From: Chalciporus piperatus
Taxonomy: Eukaryota; Basidiomycota; Agaricomycetes; Boletales; Boletaceae
Length of the DNA: 64,000 nt
Direction: 5' to 3'
Assembly (NCBI GenBank): GCA_038093975.1
Contig: JBBPTG010000001.1
Location: forward strand, 682,001 to 746,000
Position numbers and translations under genes: made by a program. The notes beneath the pieces are model-generated. The model did not search any database. It worked only from the letters and a program-made list of their open reading frames with translations, and was not told where the DNA came from. Shown piece by piece: positions 21,763-34,200 of this stretch (its first letter is position 1; the number at the start of each line of letters is the position of its first letter).

Positions 21763-23050
21763 TTAAGCCCCCTCTTCCATCGGATGTGGCACATTCCGAC
21801 CCACGAGCCAACCAACTTTCCCCACCCAACGATCCCTCACTTCCCTCATGATACCCCAACCTTCTGGTCCCCTCATCTCTACAAATTCGTCCAAAGTCTT
21901 CTCCCAATTCCGCACCGTCTCGCCGCCAAACATACCTCCCTCTCGGTTGACCACCTGATCTATTTTGTCTACCCATGCCTCCCATTCTTTCGATAGCCGC
22001 GGGAGGAGCAGCGGGGCCAGGGAAGCTTGCGTTAGTGGGGGCTGAGAGGTTATGTGTGAGGTAAGGGCGGAAAGGAATATAAATGTCTCCGACGGGTGCG
22101 ATTTATCATTATGCTGGCTTTGTAGGATAGCTGAGTGACTGCGCGGCCACGAATAGGTTTGGTCTTGAGAGGTAGCATCCGTGACAGAAACGTAGGAAAA
22201 GTAAGGGACGTAGGACATGCATGCGGACACAAACTCGTGAATGTGAGGTCGCAGTCGCGAGAGGATATATGAGTCCCGCATTCCATTTGCCCCGCTATTT
22301 CGTTGGTCGTCGTCCATGTTTGCTGCAAAAGCAGGCCGTTGAGAGCCAAATCCAAACCCAAAACCGAGAGAAGTTGTAGCCGAAGCCGAGGACAAAGCAG
22401 GAGTGTTTGAATAAGGATAGGCATCCCGCAATTTCCTGGCAGATTGCTCCAATGCCTGTATGGCTGTGTCCAGAGTTGGTCGGGGTATAAGGGGTAGTAT
22501 GAGTGATTTAAGTGACGGCTGTGCGTTTAACAAAGAATTGAGAAGGGGTAGAAGGGCCTGTGGTGGAAGGCTCGCTATCGGATAACTTTATAAGTGCACT
22601 CCCGGCAATAAGGATAGTTGAGATACCTAGCAAAACACCGACATCAACGTCATTATCTGCATCCAGATTTTTACTTTCTCTAGAGGGTTGATCATCTTTG
22701 GCATGATCGTCATGTAAAGCGAGCTTGGCACGCTTGGGAGGTGCCCTCTTCGGTCGTTCTGGGGTTGGACTTCGGTCCATCGTAACATCCCTGGCATGGC
22801 GGTTAGGTTCTACATCGTCCTCCGGCTCATGGCGGCGTTTTTGAGTGCGATGAGAGGGTGCAGGTATGTTAATATGAGATGTTAGCTGGTGAAAGGCGGC
22901 AGGTTGCGTGTGACTAGGGGTGTAGAGAGGCTGTTTCCCTGCGGCTATAGAAGAGTTTCCTGGAAATCCGAATCCAAAACCGAGGCGCGGGGTAGAAATG
23001 TTAGTTGGGTCGTGAATGAAATTGAGCGGTGGATGGACGACGTTCGCCAT
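21763..23050 (-). CDS. STS1: Sts1/Cut8, tether of nuclear proteasomes
   Basis: Two exons, about 410 residues, start ATG 23050 (MANVVHPPLNFIHDP). One intron of about 55 nt (donor GTATCT, acceptor GATAG, about 22571-22625) joins VGVLL to ASLPPQALLPLLNSLL. Family marks: the N-terminal RLGFGFGFPG element and a second LGFGFGFGS, the basic stretch KRRHEPEDD with PPKRAKLAL suited to importin-alpha binding, and the helical core (LLNSLLNAQPSLKSLIL, TLDTAIQALEQSARKLRDAYPYS, RLRPHIHEFVSACMSYVPYF) seen in Cut8. In yeast, Sts1 binds Srp1 and the proteasome lid subunit Rpn11 to bring proteasomes to the nucleus; in fission yeast Cut8 is short-lived and tethers them at the envelope. Both importin alpha and Rpn2 are encoded 34-38 kb away in this window. 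Confidence 0.88.
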
Positions 23051-23224
23051 GGTGGAGGACGAAGAGCAGAATGGTGTCAGACATACGAGAGCCTTGAGGC
23101 CATCCACTCTAGAAAGACCTACCCTAAGCCATATATCATGTGACTTATGAAAACCCTTTAAAGAAAAAAAGATAATCCTTGTTTTCTTTGTTCCCTTTGT
23201 TCTCTTCTCTGTCTTTCTCTGATC

Positions 23225-23620
23225 ATGGTGAGTCTTCGTTTTTGGTCGCTCGCAATGACGAGCATTACGAATCGCTACATCGAAGCCTTTATGGGCTCAT
23301 GACCTTTATCATATACCCAAATTTCCGAGCCTTTTTTCACCTTTCCTTTTGCTTCCGCTAACAAGACAACATCTCTATCCAGGTTGGTCGTATCCTGGTT
23401 TGGTCGAGATGTGAGTACATGTTCTACCTCTCGTGATGGGATGCAACAAAATAGAAGTCAAGCCCTGACCTTGTCTAAAGGACAAGCGTTGATGAGTTTC
23501 CATGCTAATACTGATCTCTCTCTCTCTCATCTTGATGCGACACATGCTGATTCCCTTCCTCAGGATCAATCTCCTCGATGGGTTCTATACCATGTAGCAG
23601 TGATAGGAATATTGTAGTAT
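23225..23620 (+). ncRNA. Spliced snoRNA host transcript (extent approximate)
   Basis: A pyrimidine-rich leader of the kind seen before highly expressed genes (about 23170-23222) precedes an ATG at 23225 that is followed at once by GTGAGT. Clear splice signals: intron 23228-23382 (branch CCGCTAACA, acceptor CTATCCAG), exon 23383-23410, intron from 23411 (GTGAGTACA) to TTCCTCAG at about 23564. Joined exons give only a 10-codon peptide (or 18 codons if the middle exon is skipped), matching nothing known to me. The second intron contains a box C/D snoRNA. The simplest reading is a host gene whose useful product is the intron. The ends are not defined by the sequence. Confidence 0.5.
23433..23514 (+). 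ncRNA. Intronic box C/D snoRNA, snR53-like (18S rRNA guide)
   Basis: Box C GTGATGG at 23433-23439 (one change from RTGATGA), D' CTGA at 23465-23468, a 6-bp hairpin CTTGTC/GACAAG at 23470-23486, C' TTGATGA at 23489-23495 and box D CTGA at 23511-23514. The 13 nt directly upstream of D, TTCCATGCTAATA, are complementary to TATTAGCATGGAA of fungal 18S rRNA (12 nt if the first base is C, as I recall for basidiomycetes). The D+5 rule points to the A in TTAGCATGG, the residue methylated by yeast snR53 (A796, from memory). The D' guide has a weaker 8-nt match, GCTTGACT, in 25S rRNA. A short terminal stem next to boxes C and D is not seen. Ends given are box to box; the mature RNA would be a few nt longer. 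Confidence 0.82.
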
Positions 23621-23643
23621 GGAATATTATCCTCTAATTCTTC

Positions 23644-26449
23644 CTACGTAGGATTGGTCCATAACGCATTGGCTGCCCACATCAATCCAGCCAATATAAT
23701 CATCCTTCCTCTAACATCGTGATACCACGAAGATCCTCCATTCCAGATTTTGAATCCAGGTGATTGGCGGCGTGCCATTCCTTCAGCCAACCGATCGACC
23801 CATCGTTGCTGAGCTGGACGGCGCCCGGGTGTGTCAGGCACTTGTGAGCCATTCACCGCTCCGCTTAGCGGTACTGTTTCTGAGTTGCTGGTACTTGACG
23901 CCGAGGTACTGGCTGCCTCGCGAGTCGTAGGCAACGTCTTCTTCTCCACGCCACATAGCCAAGCAGTGATCTCTCCAGTGGCCCTTGCCACCTGGTGAGA
24001 CACATAAACAAAGATAGCCGTGGATAGAACGAAATTGAGAGCGCGCCACTTCGTACTTGGGATTAGGAGAAGAATCCCCTTGGTATCCCCCGCAAGCCAC
24101 AGGTGATACTGGATGATAAAGGTCTCGAGTGAGCACTTGCCGATAAAGGCAAAGACACGAGATGAACAGGATCGAAGGAGGGGAGTGGCATTACGAAGTG
24201 TGACGAAGGCGATAATGGGGAGGATTGAGACGTATGGGTGCCAAGCGTTGTACGTGAACTTGCTCTCCTGCATGAGCTCAAAGCCCATGAACCACAGCAG
24301 GACCAATGCAGACATAACCACGGATGCACGGACGAACGTGGGCCACATGGGATGGTCGGCGAGACGGAGATCACGAAGCTTGATGGTTGCGATCGCGGCA
24401 AACATGCCACAGTATACGACGTATTGGTCGAGCGATACGCGGAAAGACCATTCATGTGCAGACCAGTGGATGAAAAAGATCCGCTCCAGAATCTCAAATA
24501 GAGTCTCGAGCAGCCATGCCTGACTCATGAATGCCGCAAACGACACCATCGAAAGGAATATCTTGGTGACCAGCAATGGTGTCTTGTCGTTGAACTGGGA
24601 TCCAATCCGCAGCGTCAGATAGATGACCATGACCCACATGGAAACTAAAGGAGCAAAATAATAAGAAAGATAGTCCGTGTTCATGGTATAGGCAAGTGTG
24701 AGGGTCAAAAGGTTCAACCTCACGAGCACCTGCAGGGGATAAGTCAAGGCTTCAGTGTTAGAGGTGTTGGACATACCTGGAAGACACGAAGGTAACCAAA
24801 GTCCGCCTTCTTCAGATAAAATGTTGTGTGGCCGTAGCCGGTCATGAAAAGGTAGGCTGCGACAAGAACTCGGATAGGATTATAGATTCCGGATATTTTG
24901 GAAGCTCCCAAGTAATGGTAAATGAGGATCGCGACTGAGGTGTTGGATGTCAGTATCGCACCAAGGGAGAGTAGACCGTCGTACATTGCATCCATCCCTT
25001 CCATTCGTCAGTCTGGTCGCGGTTGAGGAATCCCAGGTCTTTATCAGCACGTTGGACTGTGACCAATCCAGCTGCAAGGGAAACAAAGGAAAGAAAACAG
25101 AACGTCCACGGGCTGAATTGTTTTTGCTCTTTGAGCCATAATCCCGTCCGATCGGCGAGGTATATAATGCTGATCACAGCGCCAAAGATAATCAGTGGAA
25201 GATATTCCGTGTCCATCGCCCAACCTTTGGCTGGAATCGATGCATCTACGGTGATGTCAGACACCAGAAGGGCATACTCAAACGAACATTACTCACACAT
25301 GTGATACAGGGAAATGCAGGTCAACAACGACACGCTGGCAAGCATAATCAAATGCGCTGGTGCAGGCCAGGGATACTCCCGACAACACGTCTTGTCCATC
25401 GGGAATGTCTTCGGCCACTGGTCATTGCAGCGCAAATTTAGCAGAATGTTCGCTTGTGCTTTGACGATAGGTTCGGCGAAGTGTAGGCCATCTTGGGTCT
25501 GCGACTCGTCCAGCATCCTATTGAATACCAATGGTAGCGAAATTGATCCAGAGGAAGGATTGCCCAAAAATCGTAAATAAGAACTGTCAGTTGGTGGTTT
25601 AATGCGGTGGTAAAGGTCCGAATTCATTGCGTCTACGTCGGAGGAGTGCATAGTATCCAGTCTCTCGGATGAAAGCTTTGATGCGACGACCTCTTCAACA
25701 GGAAGAAAGACCACTTCATCGGCTGGTTTGCTGCGAGCCCCGAGTATTGCTGAGATATGTGCCTCGGTGTTGGCCTCCCACGCTGGTAGCCCTCCGGAAG
25801 TGTCAGCATACCTAAGGTACCAGAGGCCAGAGCCTATGACAAGTAAAGCAGGTCGTTCCGACTGCCCATCGAGCGACCCTTGCATTGGGGCGTTAATTAG
25901 CGTAAGAGTAGATGTCGTGTTTAGGAAGGGATCCCAGATAAAGTCAAGTTTGGTTTGAGATCCAGAAACGAAGTTATGGTCGGAATGTTTGGCCCCATCA
26001 TCCGGAGGTTCCTTGGGAAGCGTAGCATCGACGGTATGTATGAATTGGAAGTACAACCCTCGCGTCACCGAGTCCCCGGCAAAAACGACTCGACGAGACG
26101 CGAGACAGTGAGAAGCATCTTTCGATTGGTACGTATGGAGCATACACCCTGCGCACCGGTGCTTAATTCATTTCGAGTCGGCGCATGGCGGAGGACAGGA
26201 CGTACCATCTGGCTGCCAATTTCGATATCCATCATCCAGCCAGCTTCCTGTCGACAATAGTGCGTTGCAATGTATTGGATCATCTCGGTCTAGGATAGAC
26301 AGTGGTTGTGAGTGCGAGAAGCATAAAGGGTTATGTAGCGCACCAAAGAGAACCAGCCGCAAGAGTCCTGCTGACAACGAACATGCTATTGCTGCCAATG
26401 CCAAACGATGGCACCATGATGGATCGAGGGAGATTCTTTTGAATACCAT
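23644..26449 (-). CDS. CAS1: Cas1-type O-acetyltransferase (GDSL-like domain plus multi-pass membrane part)
   Basis: About 800 residues, start ATG 26449 ([16 protein letters not shown]). An N-terminal anchor ([19 protein letters not shown]) leads to a luminal domain: [15 protein letters not shown], then [16 protein letters not shown], carrying the nucleophile GDS, and later TQDGLHF, the Asp/His pair of the SGNH fold. After [19 protein letters not shown] come about ten hydrophobic helices ([24 protein letters not shown]-like, [53 protein letters not shown]), the hallmark of the Cas1p 10-TM domain. It acetylates polysaccharide such as capsule or wall glucuronoxylomannan in the Golgi; the symbol is by homology with Cryptococcus CAS1. 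Several introns (25265, 25005, 24775 areas). Stop at 23644-23646. Confidence 0.92.
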
Positions 26450-26790
26450 CGGAGTGTAAGTAACGAGCGCAGGTGTACAGTGTGTTTGAACGTGGCAAAT
26501 TACGACACGATGATGAGAAAAGTGTGGACTCTAAGTCGTCCTTGAGCTTGATAATTGTCGGGCAGTGTTTCTCGCCTGTGGTGGTATACACGAGGCTCCA
26601 AAGAAAACGTCAGAGAGAAGAGCTGAAAGGATCCATCCGTTTAGACTCATCCAAGGGACCAGAGTAGACTGTAAGTAGAGTCAATTGCTCAATAATTAAT
26701 TACTGTCCGTAAGCATGTATCGATGGGAAATACACAGTGAACGTCCATTTCGTGCAAGAATGAAATACAAAAAACGAAATCCATACACAA
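26450..26790. other. Intergenic, CAS1 upstream / rhomboid downstream
   Basis: 341 bp. It contains the CAS1 promoter, read leftwards, and the 3' flank of the rhomboid gene. An A/T-rich segment (26685-26790) may hold the rhomboid polyadenylation region. No gene seen. Confidence 0.5.
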
Positions 26791-28872
26791 CTAAATGCTC
26801 GACCCGCTGGTGGTACTGAAACCTATGTCCCACCAATGAGAATAGGATACCGAGGGTCGAGATAGATGCTTACCAGTTCCTTGACAATGGTTATTCCATG
26901 AAGCGGGTATGCAAGATAGGTATCGACAACCGGAACATGCTGTGTAGTGGTTGAGTTCGTCAGTCGGTGAATTCGCGTTGTCACATACCAGCATATGGAT
27001 CGGAGGTATAGAAATTGCGAATGAGAACTACAAAGAGAACGATGGCCAATGGAATAGCAGCGAGGCGGAAGGCCCACATAATGGCCTTGTGTCGCTTCGT
27101 GGGGCTAACGACCGGGTACAATGTCGTGCCAATCAGAAGGCCCATACAAAGACCTCCAAGATGCGCTGGTGGTGGATTAGCATACGACAATGCATTTAGC
27201 ATGTGCACGAACCAAAGTTATCGACATCTTCGTGCAAATAATGGTCAGCCGAGCCGCAGTGCGACAACCAACGCGAAAAACTTACACGGAACATAACCAA
27301 GGGCAATACCAAACAGGAGCTCTACTGTCATCCACGCCAGCTAAACCGCCGATTTGAACGTTTCCAACAAGTCATCACAAAGTGGACATACCTTGCGGCC
27401 AGGACGGTAGTGATATTTCCAGTGAGCAAAGAGATCAACCCATGTCACAGCAACTGTTCCAAAGATGGCCCCACTGGCGCCTATGGACGGGGCACCGACC
27501 AAGGAGAAATTTCCGCCCAAAACGTTACTTCACAGGCGGTCTTAGCGTATTCCTCGAGACTTCGAATGAAGTTGGAACACACCCGAATATGCCAGCGGAA
27601 AGATAAGTGACAATAAAGCCAGCCGAACCCATCTCTCGCTCAATCTAAAGGAACGTTAGCAAGCAACTAACGGAGTGATCCAGATCGGTCACCTGCGCAG
27701 AGACTGTCAACTGTGCAAGCATGTTTAAGAGGATGTGAACGAATCCCGCGTGCAGAAAAATGGCAGTGATGAACCTAGCATCCCCAATGTTACTTCGCTG
27801 TTCTAAGCACCATAGAAGCTACCCACCGGAACCATTGATTCGGAGTTTCACCATGAAATCCTCCGAAGCCACATACTTCTTCAATGGTGCACAAACTAGT
27901 CGGAGGATTCGCCGTATCGTTAAGGCCTAGAATACGAAGCCGTTGGTATGTGAGATCCATGCGAAAATTTCACCGTACATGGCATTAGAGTGTTGATAGA
28001 CAGATTCTGCACAGATTTCATGCACGGAGGGAAGCGAGCGCCAAGGTTAATCAATGCGCTTTCAGAAGGCCCCAGCATGGGATTCACCACGGGCTACCAA
28101 GAGGTGAGCAGAGCTCCGGGAAAGAGCATTTGCTAACCTTGAACGACACCGGGGTTCCCTGCGCTCGAGAGTTCACAACCAGCTCGTTAATGAAAATGCC
28201 AACCATTGCGATTGTCAGCGCGTACACTAGATATCGTCAGAAGAAGGTAAATCAAATACTGTGTAGACACACCAACGTAAGGGTGCCTTTGCCGTCCAAT
28301 TCCTCGTTTCTTGTCCTCGATCCGTTGTTCCAAAGGGTATTTGCCAGTTCCGAGGAGGCCTCCTAAACGAGACTCTTTTTCCAAGAGGATATTTTGTTGC
28401 TCGCTCGAGGGTTCTGCGTATTCTAGAAGGTATAGTTCGACAGGTTTGCACATAAGAGATTGCAGAATCGCATACCCAGGTCCTGGTAACTTGACGACCG
28501 ACCCATGTCAGCTGCATTATGAACCAGGGAATCCTCCGATTTTTCTACAGCGGATGTAGGTCGGAGGGCTGGATATGAGGAGTCATCGTGATACGGAATA
28601 TCCTTCATGATGTCACTGGAATCGGGCAAGGGGCTCTGGAGACGTGTTGGTCCCTCTGACAAATAGGCAGCCACCAACGCCTCTGCTTCCGATGGACCTG
28701 CCAGATGATTCATTCTTGTTGGATCCACTGCTGTGACACCGCTGGTGTACGTGACGAAAGTCTTGGAGTCCAAGTTGTCCACATTTAAGGGTTCGTCCCG
28801 AGCGCCATCGCCAAACAAATCATTATGGATTCGAGTTGGTCCGTTCTGATTATAGGGTATCGAATTCGCCAT
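26791..28872 (-). CDS. Rhomboid-family intramembrane serine protease
   Basis: Chosen ATG 28872 (MANSIPYNQNGPTRIHND); an in-frame ATG further upstream would add a hydrophobic start and is considered less likely. The first 190 residues or so are cytosolic and disordered (Ser/Asp-rich). Then a first membrane helix (STQYLIYLLLTISSV) and the loop NPMLGPSESALINLGARFPPCMK, characteristic of fungal and Drosophila-type rhomboids. Core: ITAIFLHAGFVHILLNMLAQ, IEREMGSAGFIVTYLSAGIFG, the catalytic serine in GASGAIFGTVAVTW, and the catalytic histidine in AHLGGLCMGLLIGT. A C-terminal seventh helix (AIPLAIVLFVVLIRNFY) and a Cys-rich luminal end (CSGCRYLSCIP) follow. Both catalytic residues are present, so it should be active. 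It is split by many introns; the last one (about 26822-26873) gives the end FSTTSGSSI. Confidence 0.9.
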
Positions 28873-29127
28873 GCTGCCAGAGACAAGGCGGACGAAGATA
28901 AAGAAAGGAGAAGAGGAGGAAAAGCTGAAGTTGAGAAGGATAAAACCCACGCCTACCGAAACCACCACCATCACAGCCATCGGAGCTTATATCAGTGTCT
29001 GAAATATATTCTCCCTCCTACTTAGTCACACAGAATCAAACGTTTCGAGTTACAGTAGTCCCTACACAACAGCCCGCGGAGCCAACCCTCACTGCACAAG
29101 TAGCTCTTGATCCCTACTAACCATGAT

Positions 29128-30941
29128 TCAGTTGATCGAAAGACCTTCACTGTCACTCCATCTCTTCAACAGGGTATTACTCGGCTGGCCAAAGGGATCC
29201 AGAACCTTTTTCGCGATCTCAACTCCGGCAATGGGAAGATTTGTAGGGTCCAGCATCCCAAGCTGGACAAGTATGCTGGCCTGATCCCAGTATCTTCAAG
29301 AAGTTCGAATTCGCTCGAAAGAAGAAGAAAGAAGAAAGCAATATAGTGCTTACAAGTGCCTGCAGAAAGAAACTTAGTAACAACAAAGAGCAGACTGTGC
29401 TCGAAATTCATACTCGAAGAACAACTTGTCGCCTCGAAAGGCGACGACGCCAACCATCGCAATCTCTAACGGCTTTCCGGTGGGGGGAACTCCGGGCAAA
29501 AAGCTGTTCATGTTGTCAGATAAATTGCTGCATGTTGTAGGTTCACGCACTAATCGATCTCCTGCAATAATGAAGTGTGACAGATGAAGCCGAGGAGAAA
29601 TGTTCAATACGCACTGACGTATGCGAACATTTGAATATCATCTCATCCACGATGCGGTCGGATCCAACTTCCGAAGAGGTTAGCGGAGGTGCCTTGATTC
29701 ATCGAAAAGTTTCAGGGCTCACTAGTTCTTGAAACAGTGATAAGCTCGAAATCGGTGGGAGTGACCTAAATGTCTGGTCAAAAGTTCGAAGTTCGAAATT
29801 CACAATGACTTGGGCTGACCGTTGTGAAATGGTACTGATGGACCAATGTCAGTCATGTATCCATCAGCCAGAAAGATATTGACCTTATAGAACCTCGCTA
29901 GGTCGTCATACCCAACACCTCCAGTCATTGTGGGGACGTGATTGACGTATGGCGTTTTCACCTGACGTTAAATGAGTGTCTGGCAGGGCTTAACTGAAGA
30001 TTGCCTGACCATGGTCGTCATGGTCTCTGAATACGGCCGTTAGAGCATTCTTAAGCAAGGGTTTGGTTTGTCCTACTTAAAGCATTTCTTTCCGCGAATT
30101 CGTAATAAGTGTGCAGGTCCCATAGCCTCTCAAAGTTAAAGTGAGGACCCAGGTATCGCTTGAGTGTCTCTAAGGTGCGAGTCAAAGAGAGACTGTTGGC
30201 TGAGCGGGTGTAAGCGTCAACAACACGTGGTTCCCCAACTTTGACCTGGGCGGGGGCTTCGGCGAGGAATGGGAAAGGTGGAGAATGGGAAACAAACGGA
30301 TACGTGTAAACCTTGACCGGAGGGTATACATGCGTGGGCAGTGCATATCCCAAGTTATTCGGGTCCTCCAGAGGCAGAAGAGCTGCATGCAGTACCTCTT
30401 GAGACACTGAAAGGTGAAAAGTGACTCTTGAATCATGATCAGGACTTTCATCAGCACAGGGCCAGTAGATCATGAGTTGACCCACGGTAAATGGCGGGAG
30501 TCCGCATCTTTGATCAACCAGCTGGAGGCGTCGTCCGTGTTTGGGCAGAAGTGTACGCAAGCCTTGAGATCCGCTACTAGGGAGAGCTGGGAAACAATTT
30601 CTTTGCCATCCTCGGAGGCAAGCCCATATGTTATCAGACCCCATCCAGGCGCTTGACCTGCCTTGTCGACGAGTTCTGCCGCTACATCTTTCAAAATTTC
30701 GGTGAGAGATTCAGTCTTGGAAAGAGGGTACGTTAAGTGAATAACGTTGTAGCCTTCTTGAGAGAACTGGACGGTCCCGATCATGATCATGAACCTAGCG
30801 AAGTTGGGGACAGGGGTACGGACCTGTTCACACCATCCTACCTGATCGTCTGGAAGCAAGATCAAGAGCGTCGGGGGCTTGCTGACCGAGGCGACGACGT
30901 TCTTGTAGAAGTGAATCCTAGGGGAACACGTGGTGATCATA
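29128..30941 (-). CDS. Dienelactone-hydrolase-like protein with C-terminal SnoaL-like domain
   Basis: ATG 30941 (MITTCSPRIHFYKNVVASV) opens an alpha/beta-hydrolase-like half: VSKPPTLLILLPDD, QEGYNVIHLTYPL, WGLITYGLASEDGKEIV and KACVHFCPNTDD. Its residues differ from the Cys-His-Asp triad of bacterial carboxymethylenebutenolidase, so activity is uncertain. The second half is an NTF2/SnoaL-like domain: WDLHTYYEFAERN, TPYVNHVPTMTGGVG, IVDEMIFKCSHT, FLPGVPPTGKPLEIAMVGVV, FRGDKLFFEHIYWDQ (across an intron) and VLVQLGLLDPTNLPIAGVE. This two-part layout occurs in fungal proteins annotated carboxymethylenebutenolidase. Stop at 29128-29130 after GLSIN. An upstream short coding exon (MPMPNAVAPMTV, about 31005) is possible and would move the start. 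Soluble, function unproven. Confidence 0.8.
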
Positions 30942-31291
30942 GTGGTATCTGATGGGAAACGACAAGTTGAGTTACAGTCATTGGGGCTACGGCGTTCGGC
31001 ATGGGCATAGAACTCACCTTGAAGAGAGATGCAATCTTGAGAGGGCTTAGGACTCCAGGACAGTGGGCCGTGTTGAACAATATACACGAGCCTGGTAATT
31101 CACGCGGGAGTCAATGCTATAGAGAGTCTCACAGACACACTGGAATAGGCGACAACTGTCTAAGTACGGGACGGTATAAACGTAGTAGTACTGGATGACC
31201 AACATTACGCGACACAAATTCAACGAACACGAGATCCAGTAGGGGAGCATTATACACGAAGGGAACATGAGATAGTAGAATTTGCAGTCGG
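30942..31291. other. Intergenic, upstream of the hydrolase-like gene
   Basis: 350 bp between the hydrolase-like start and the stop of the ankyrin-DIL gene, both read leftwards. It may contain a short 5' exon (ATG near 31005). Otherwise nothing recognised. Confidence 0.45.
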
Positions 31292-34200
31292 TCACAGTGG
31301 TGACGCGAGTGGCGTAAACTGGTCCCCGAGTAAACTCGTGCGGTTTTTGCTCCTGGTAGATGGTTTCCGTGTAAGAGGGGTCGTTGGTGATGAAACCCGA
31401 CGAACATCGGTGTGAATTCGTAGTTCCTGGGCGGCATCAACAGGAAACGAGGGAGAATCCCCATCATTTCCCGGGTACAGGGACTCCGCATATGTATGCG
31501 CCCACCTCGATGGCTTGAAACGATCAAGCCACCTGAGGGTATCAACACTGACTTCGCGAACCCTACGACTCCGAGGCCTCCACCCCATTGACCCCGTTGT
31601 GCCAGTCCGACTTGGCCCTCGGGAGTCGGGCTGATGGTTTGATGTGCCTGTGGTGAAGTCGATAATATGTCGTCTGATGGGTGCGGCAGATAACATGTGA
31701 GGATCCGAAGGAAGAAACAATGGAAGCATGTAACGGGAATCCAGGAGTTCTCCGAGCACCTGCGGAGCTTTGGTTGGCTCCCACGACGACTGGTCAAAGG
31801 TATTGTCGAACAGAAGATCGACATTATTCTGTGTTGATGAGGTATCCATAGTATATATGCTGGGGGCTTTCGTGCTTGCGGATTGACCAGTGATAGAGCT
31901 CTCATCACCGGATCGCTCCCGCTCCCGTTCCCGCTCGGTAATCTGAAGGTGAGTTAAACACCAGCACTCACCAGAACCAGAAAGCTGTGCAACTTACCTC
32001 CTTGCGCAATGCTTCAACCCCCATTTTGACTCTATGGCGTTCCCAGTCTTTTTGTAGCTGTGTCAAGTATTGTATGCATTCGTCGGTCATGCGCCCCTCG
32101 TTGACTTCATACTTGTAGTCACGTTGGGCGCGACGCATCTGGATGCGTTGAAACCACTTAATATCGATCAACGGAGAACAACGTGAAAGCTACCTGGAGT
32201 GGGTTTATACTCTTCATGGACTGGATAGTCGCAACTAAATCAGAGAAGTCGTTGATCGACGACAAACGCTGGATACGAGGTCAGTGAACCGACTGGTCAT
32301 GCAGGTCAGAAGGTACCTGAAGCCACGCAATGAGGTCTTTGACTGGAGAGAAATGTGACGTTATTCCCCGTGGAAGGCCCATATCGTCTATCCACTGTTC
32401 AAGTACAGACAAGTTCATACCAATACGGAGGGCCCGAGAGCTTCGGGAATCAGCATACATCGGTACGTAATATGGGAATCATACCGGCATAGATACTTCT
32501 TCCTGGTCAACACGCGGTTGAAAATTTCACCTATTGCCGTGTAAGTCGGGGTACGCTTCACGCAGACGAGCTCACCCACTGGAAGTCCAATACATGACCT
32601 GCGACCAAAATTGGATGATCAATGTAGGGTTGATATCCGATAAAGTCAACAAGGCATGCAGCGCAGTGAGGAAGGAGACCAGCTCCCTCAAACCTTTTGA
32701 CGATGAAGCATCGCCAAAAATTGCGCTCACTGGTGCACGTGCCCGAGAAAGTGTTTGTCGCAAAGACGAAAGAGATTTCGGTGTCGCCGGGGGAGGCGAG
32801 CTCAAATTGATGGAAGGAGATGGAGGACGTGATGGTAGGAAAGGAGGAGAGGACGGTGTACCATTTCGCTGGGGCGTGCTAGAAGTAGACGCGACGGCAG
32901 TGGTAGTCTTCTTCTTAGCGGTGAAAGGTCTCAGGAATGACCACTCGGACTCGAATTGGACACCGCCGAGCTCGACCGAGGGTGGGGCATTCTCTAACAG
33001 TGCCGCGTCCAGTAACTGGTCTATTTTGCGCTCTGCAAAACGGATGATGAAGACTGAAATCGTTCAGCAAAACAAGCGATTGCAACGGAAGGAACTGCTC
33101 ACCAAAAACGGAGTTGACGACTTGCTCTAAGAGTTCAAAGGACCCTAGCATTTCGCAAGCATCGTTGATGGAGTTGTCGCATTGCATTAGATGGAGCCAA
33201 ACAGTTACATTATACAACCAATATATCAGGCAGGTGACGTCCTCCGCACGGTTCTGCATAAATATCGAGTACCGTGTCGGTAAATTGCGAATATTACTTA
33301 CGAAGAATCTTTCTTCAATGACGTCTGTCGCGCCGAGGACCAGGTCCTCCAGCCACGTTGCATCACACGTTAAACAGGCGAAGCGTGCCATGAGATAAAG
33401 CGCATTTGCGGGGTCTGCATTCCGCGCAGAAACATGTGCACCCGCGATTACAGCGTTAAATATGTTTTCGAGGTCCTGAGGAGACCAGGCAAGCATTGAC
33501 GTGAAATCAAGCGGAGGCGTCTGCAGAAATGCTCTAAGAGGAAACTAGAAAAAGGAGTACACGACTCACATATGAGTCTTCATCGGGGTCTTCTTCTGTG
33601 TCGGAGGCTGTGGATGAATTGTCGTCGTCATGGTCTCCCCACCACTGGGTAGGAATCTCTAGGATCCTTGCGACGTTGTTATAGAGATCCTTCTGTCGAT
33701 CCCTGCGTTTCAATTGTTCGTCAAGGGTCCGTCTTCTCTGCTCCATCCTACCGCCGGTCCAACCTTCACCTCTCATGGACTCATCGAGTAGTAATGCGAT
33801 ATCCTCGCGTCCGGGGAGTACCGTGTGGGCGGTGACGATGTCGAGTGGTGTCAGTTTCCTCCTGGTCACCGAGAAGGGTGAGCAGCCGTGAGTCATGAGG
33901 TATGAAACCAGGCTAGGTGGGGCTAATATAGCGGCGTGGTGGAGTGGAGTCCATCCAGCTGACAAAAATAAGTGGTTTCGTTCATTACTTGTTTGAATCA
34001 GCTCACCGTGATCAGCACTGGAGACATCAGTACCCTGGGCAATGAGAAGCCGGACGCACTCTTCACGCTCGACATCTCTATCTGATTCCGATCCAAATCC
34101 TTGTATGGCCTGGTTGATGAGTCCGAGTCCGTCCTCATCGCGTGCGCTGAGGTCTAGATACGGCTGGGCTTGGTGATCGGCAAGGATATACTGCAAAAGG

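Noticed and set aside
26511..26622. ATGATGA and CTGA between CAS1 and the rhomboid gene
   Set aside because: Too far apart, no terminal stem, no guide match.
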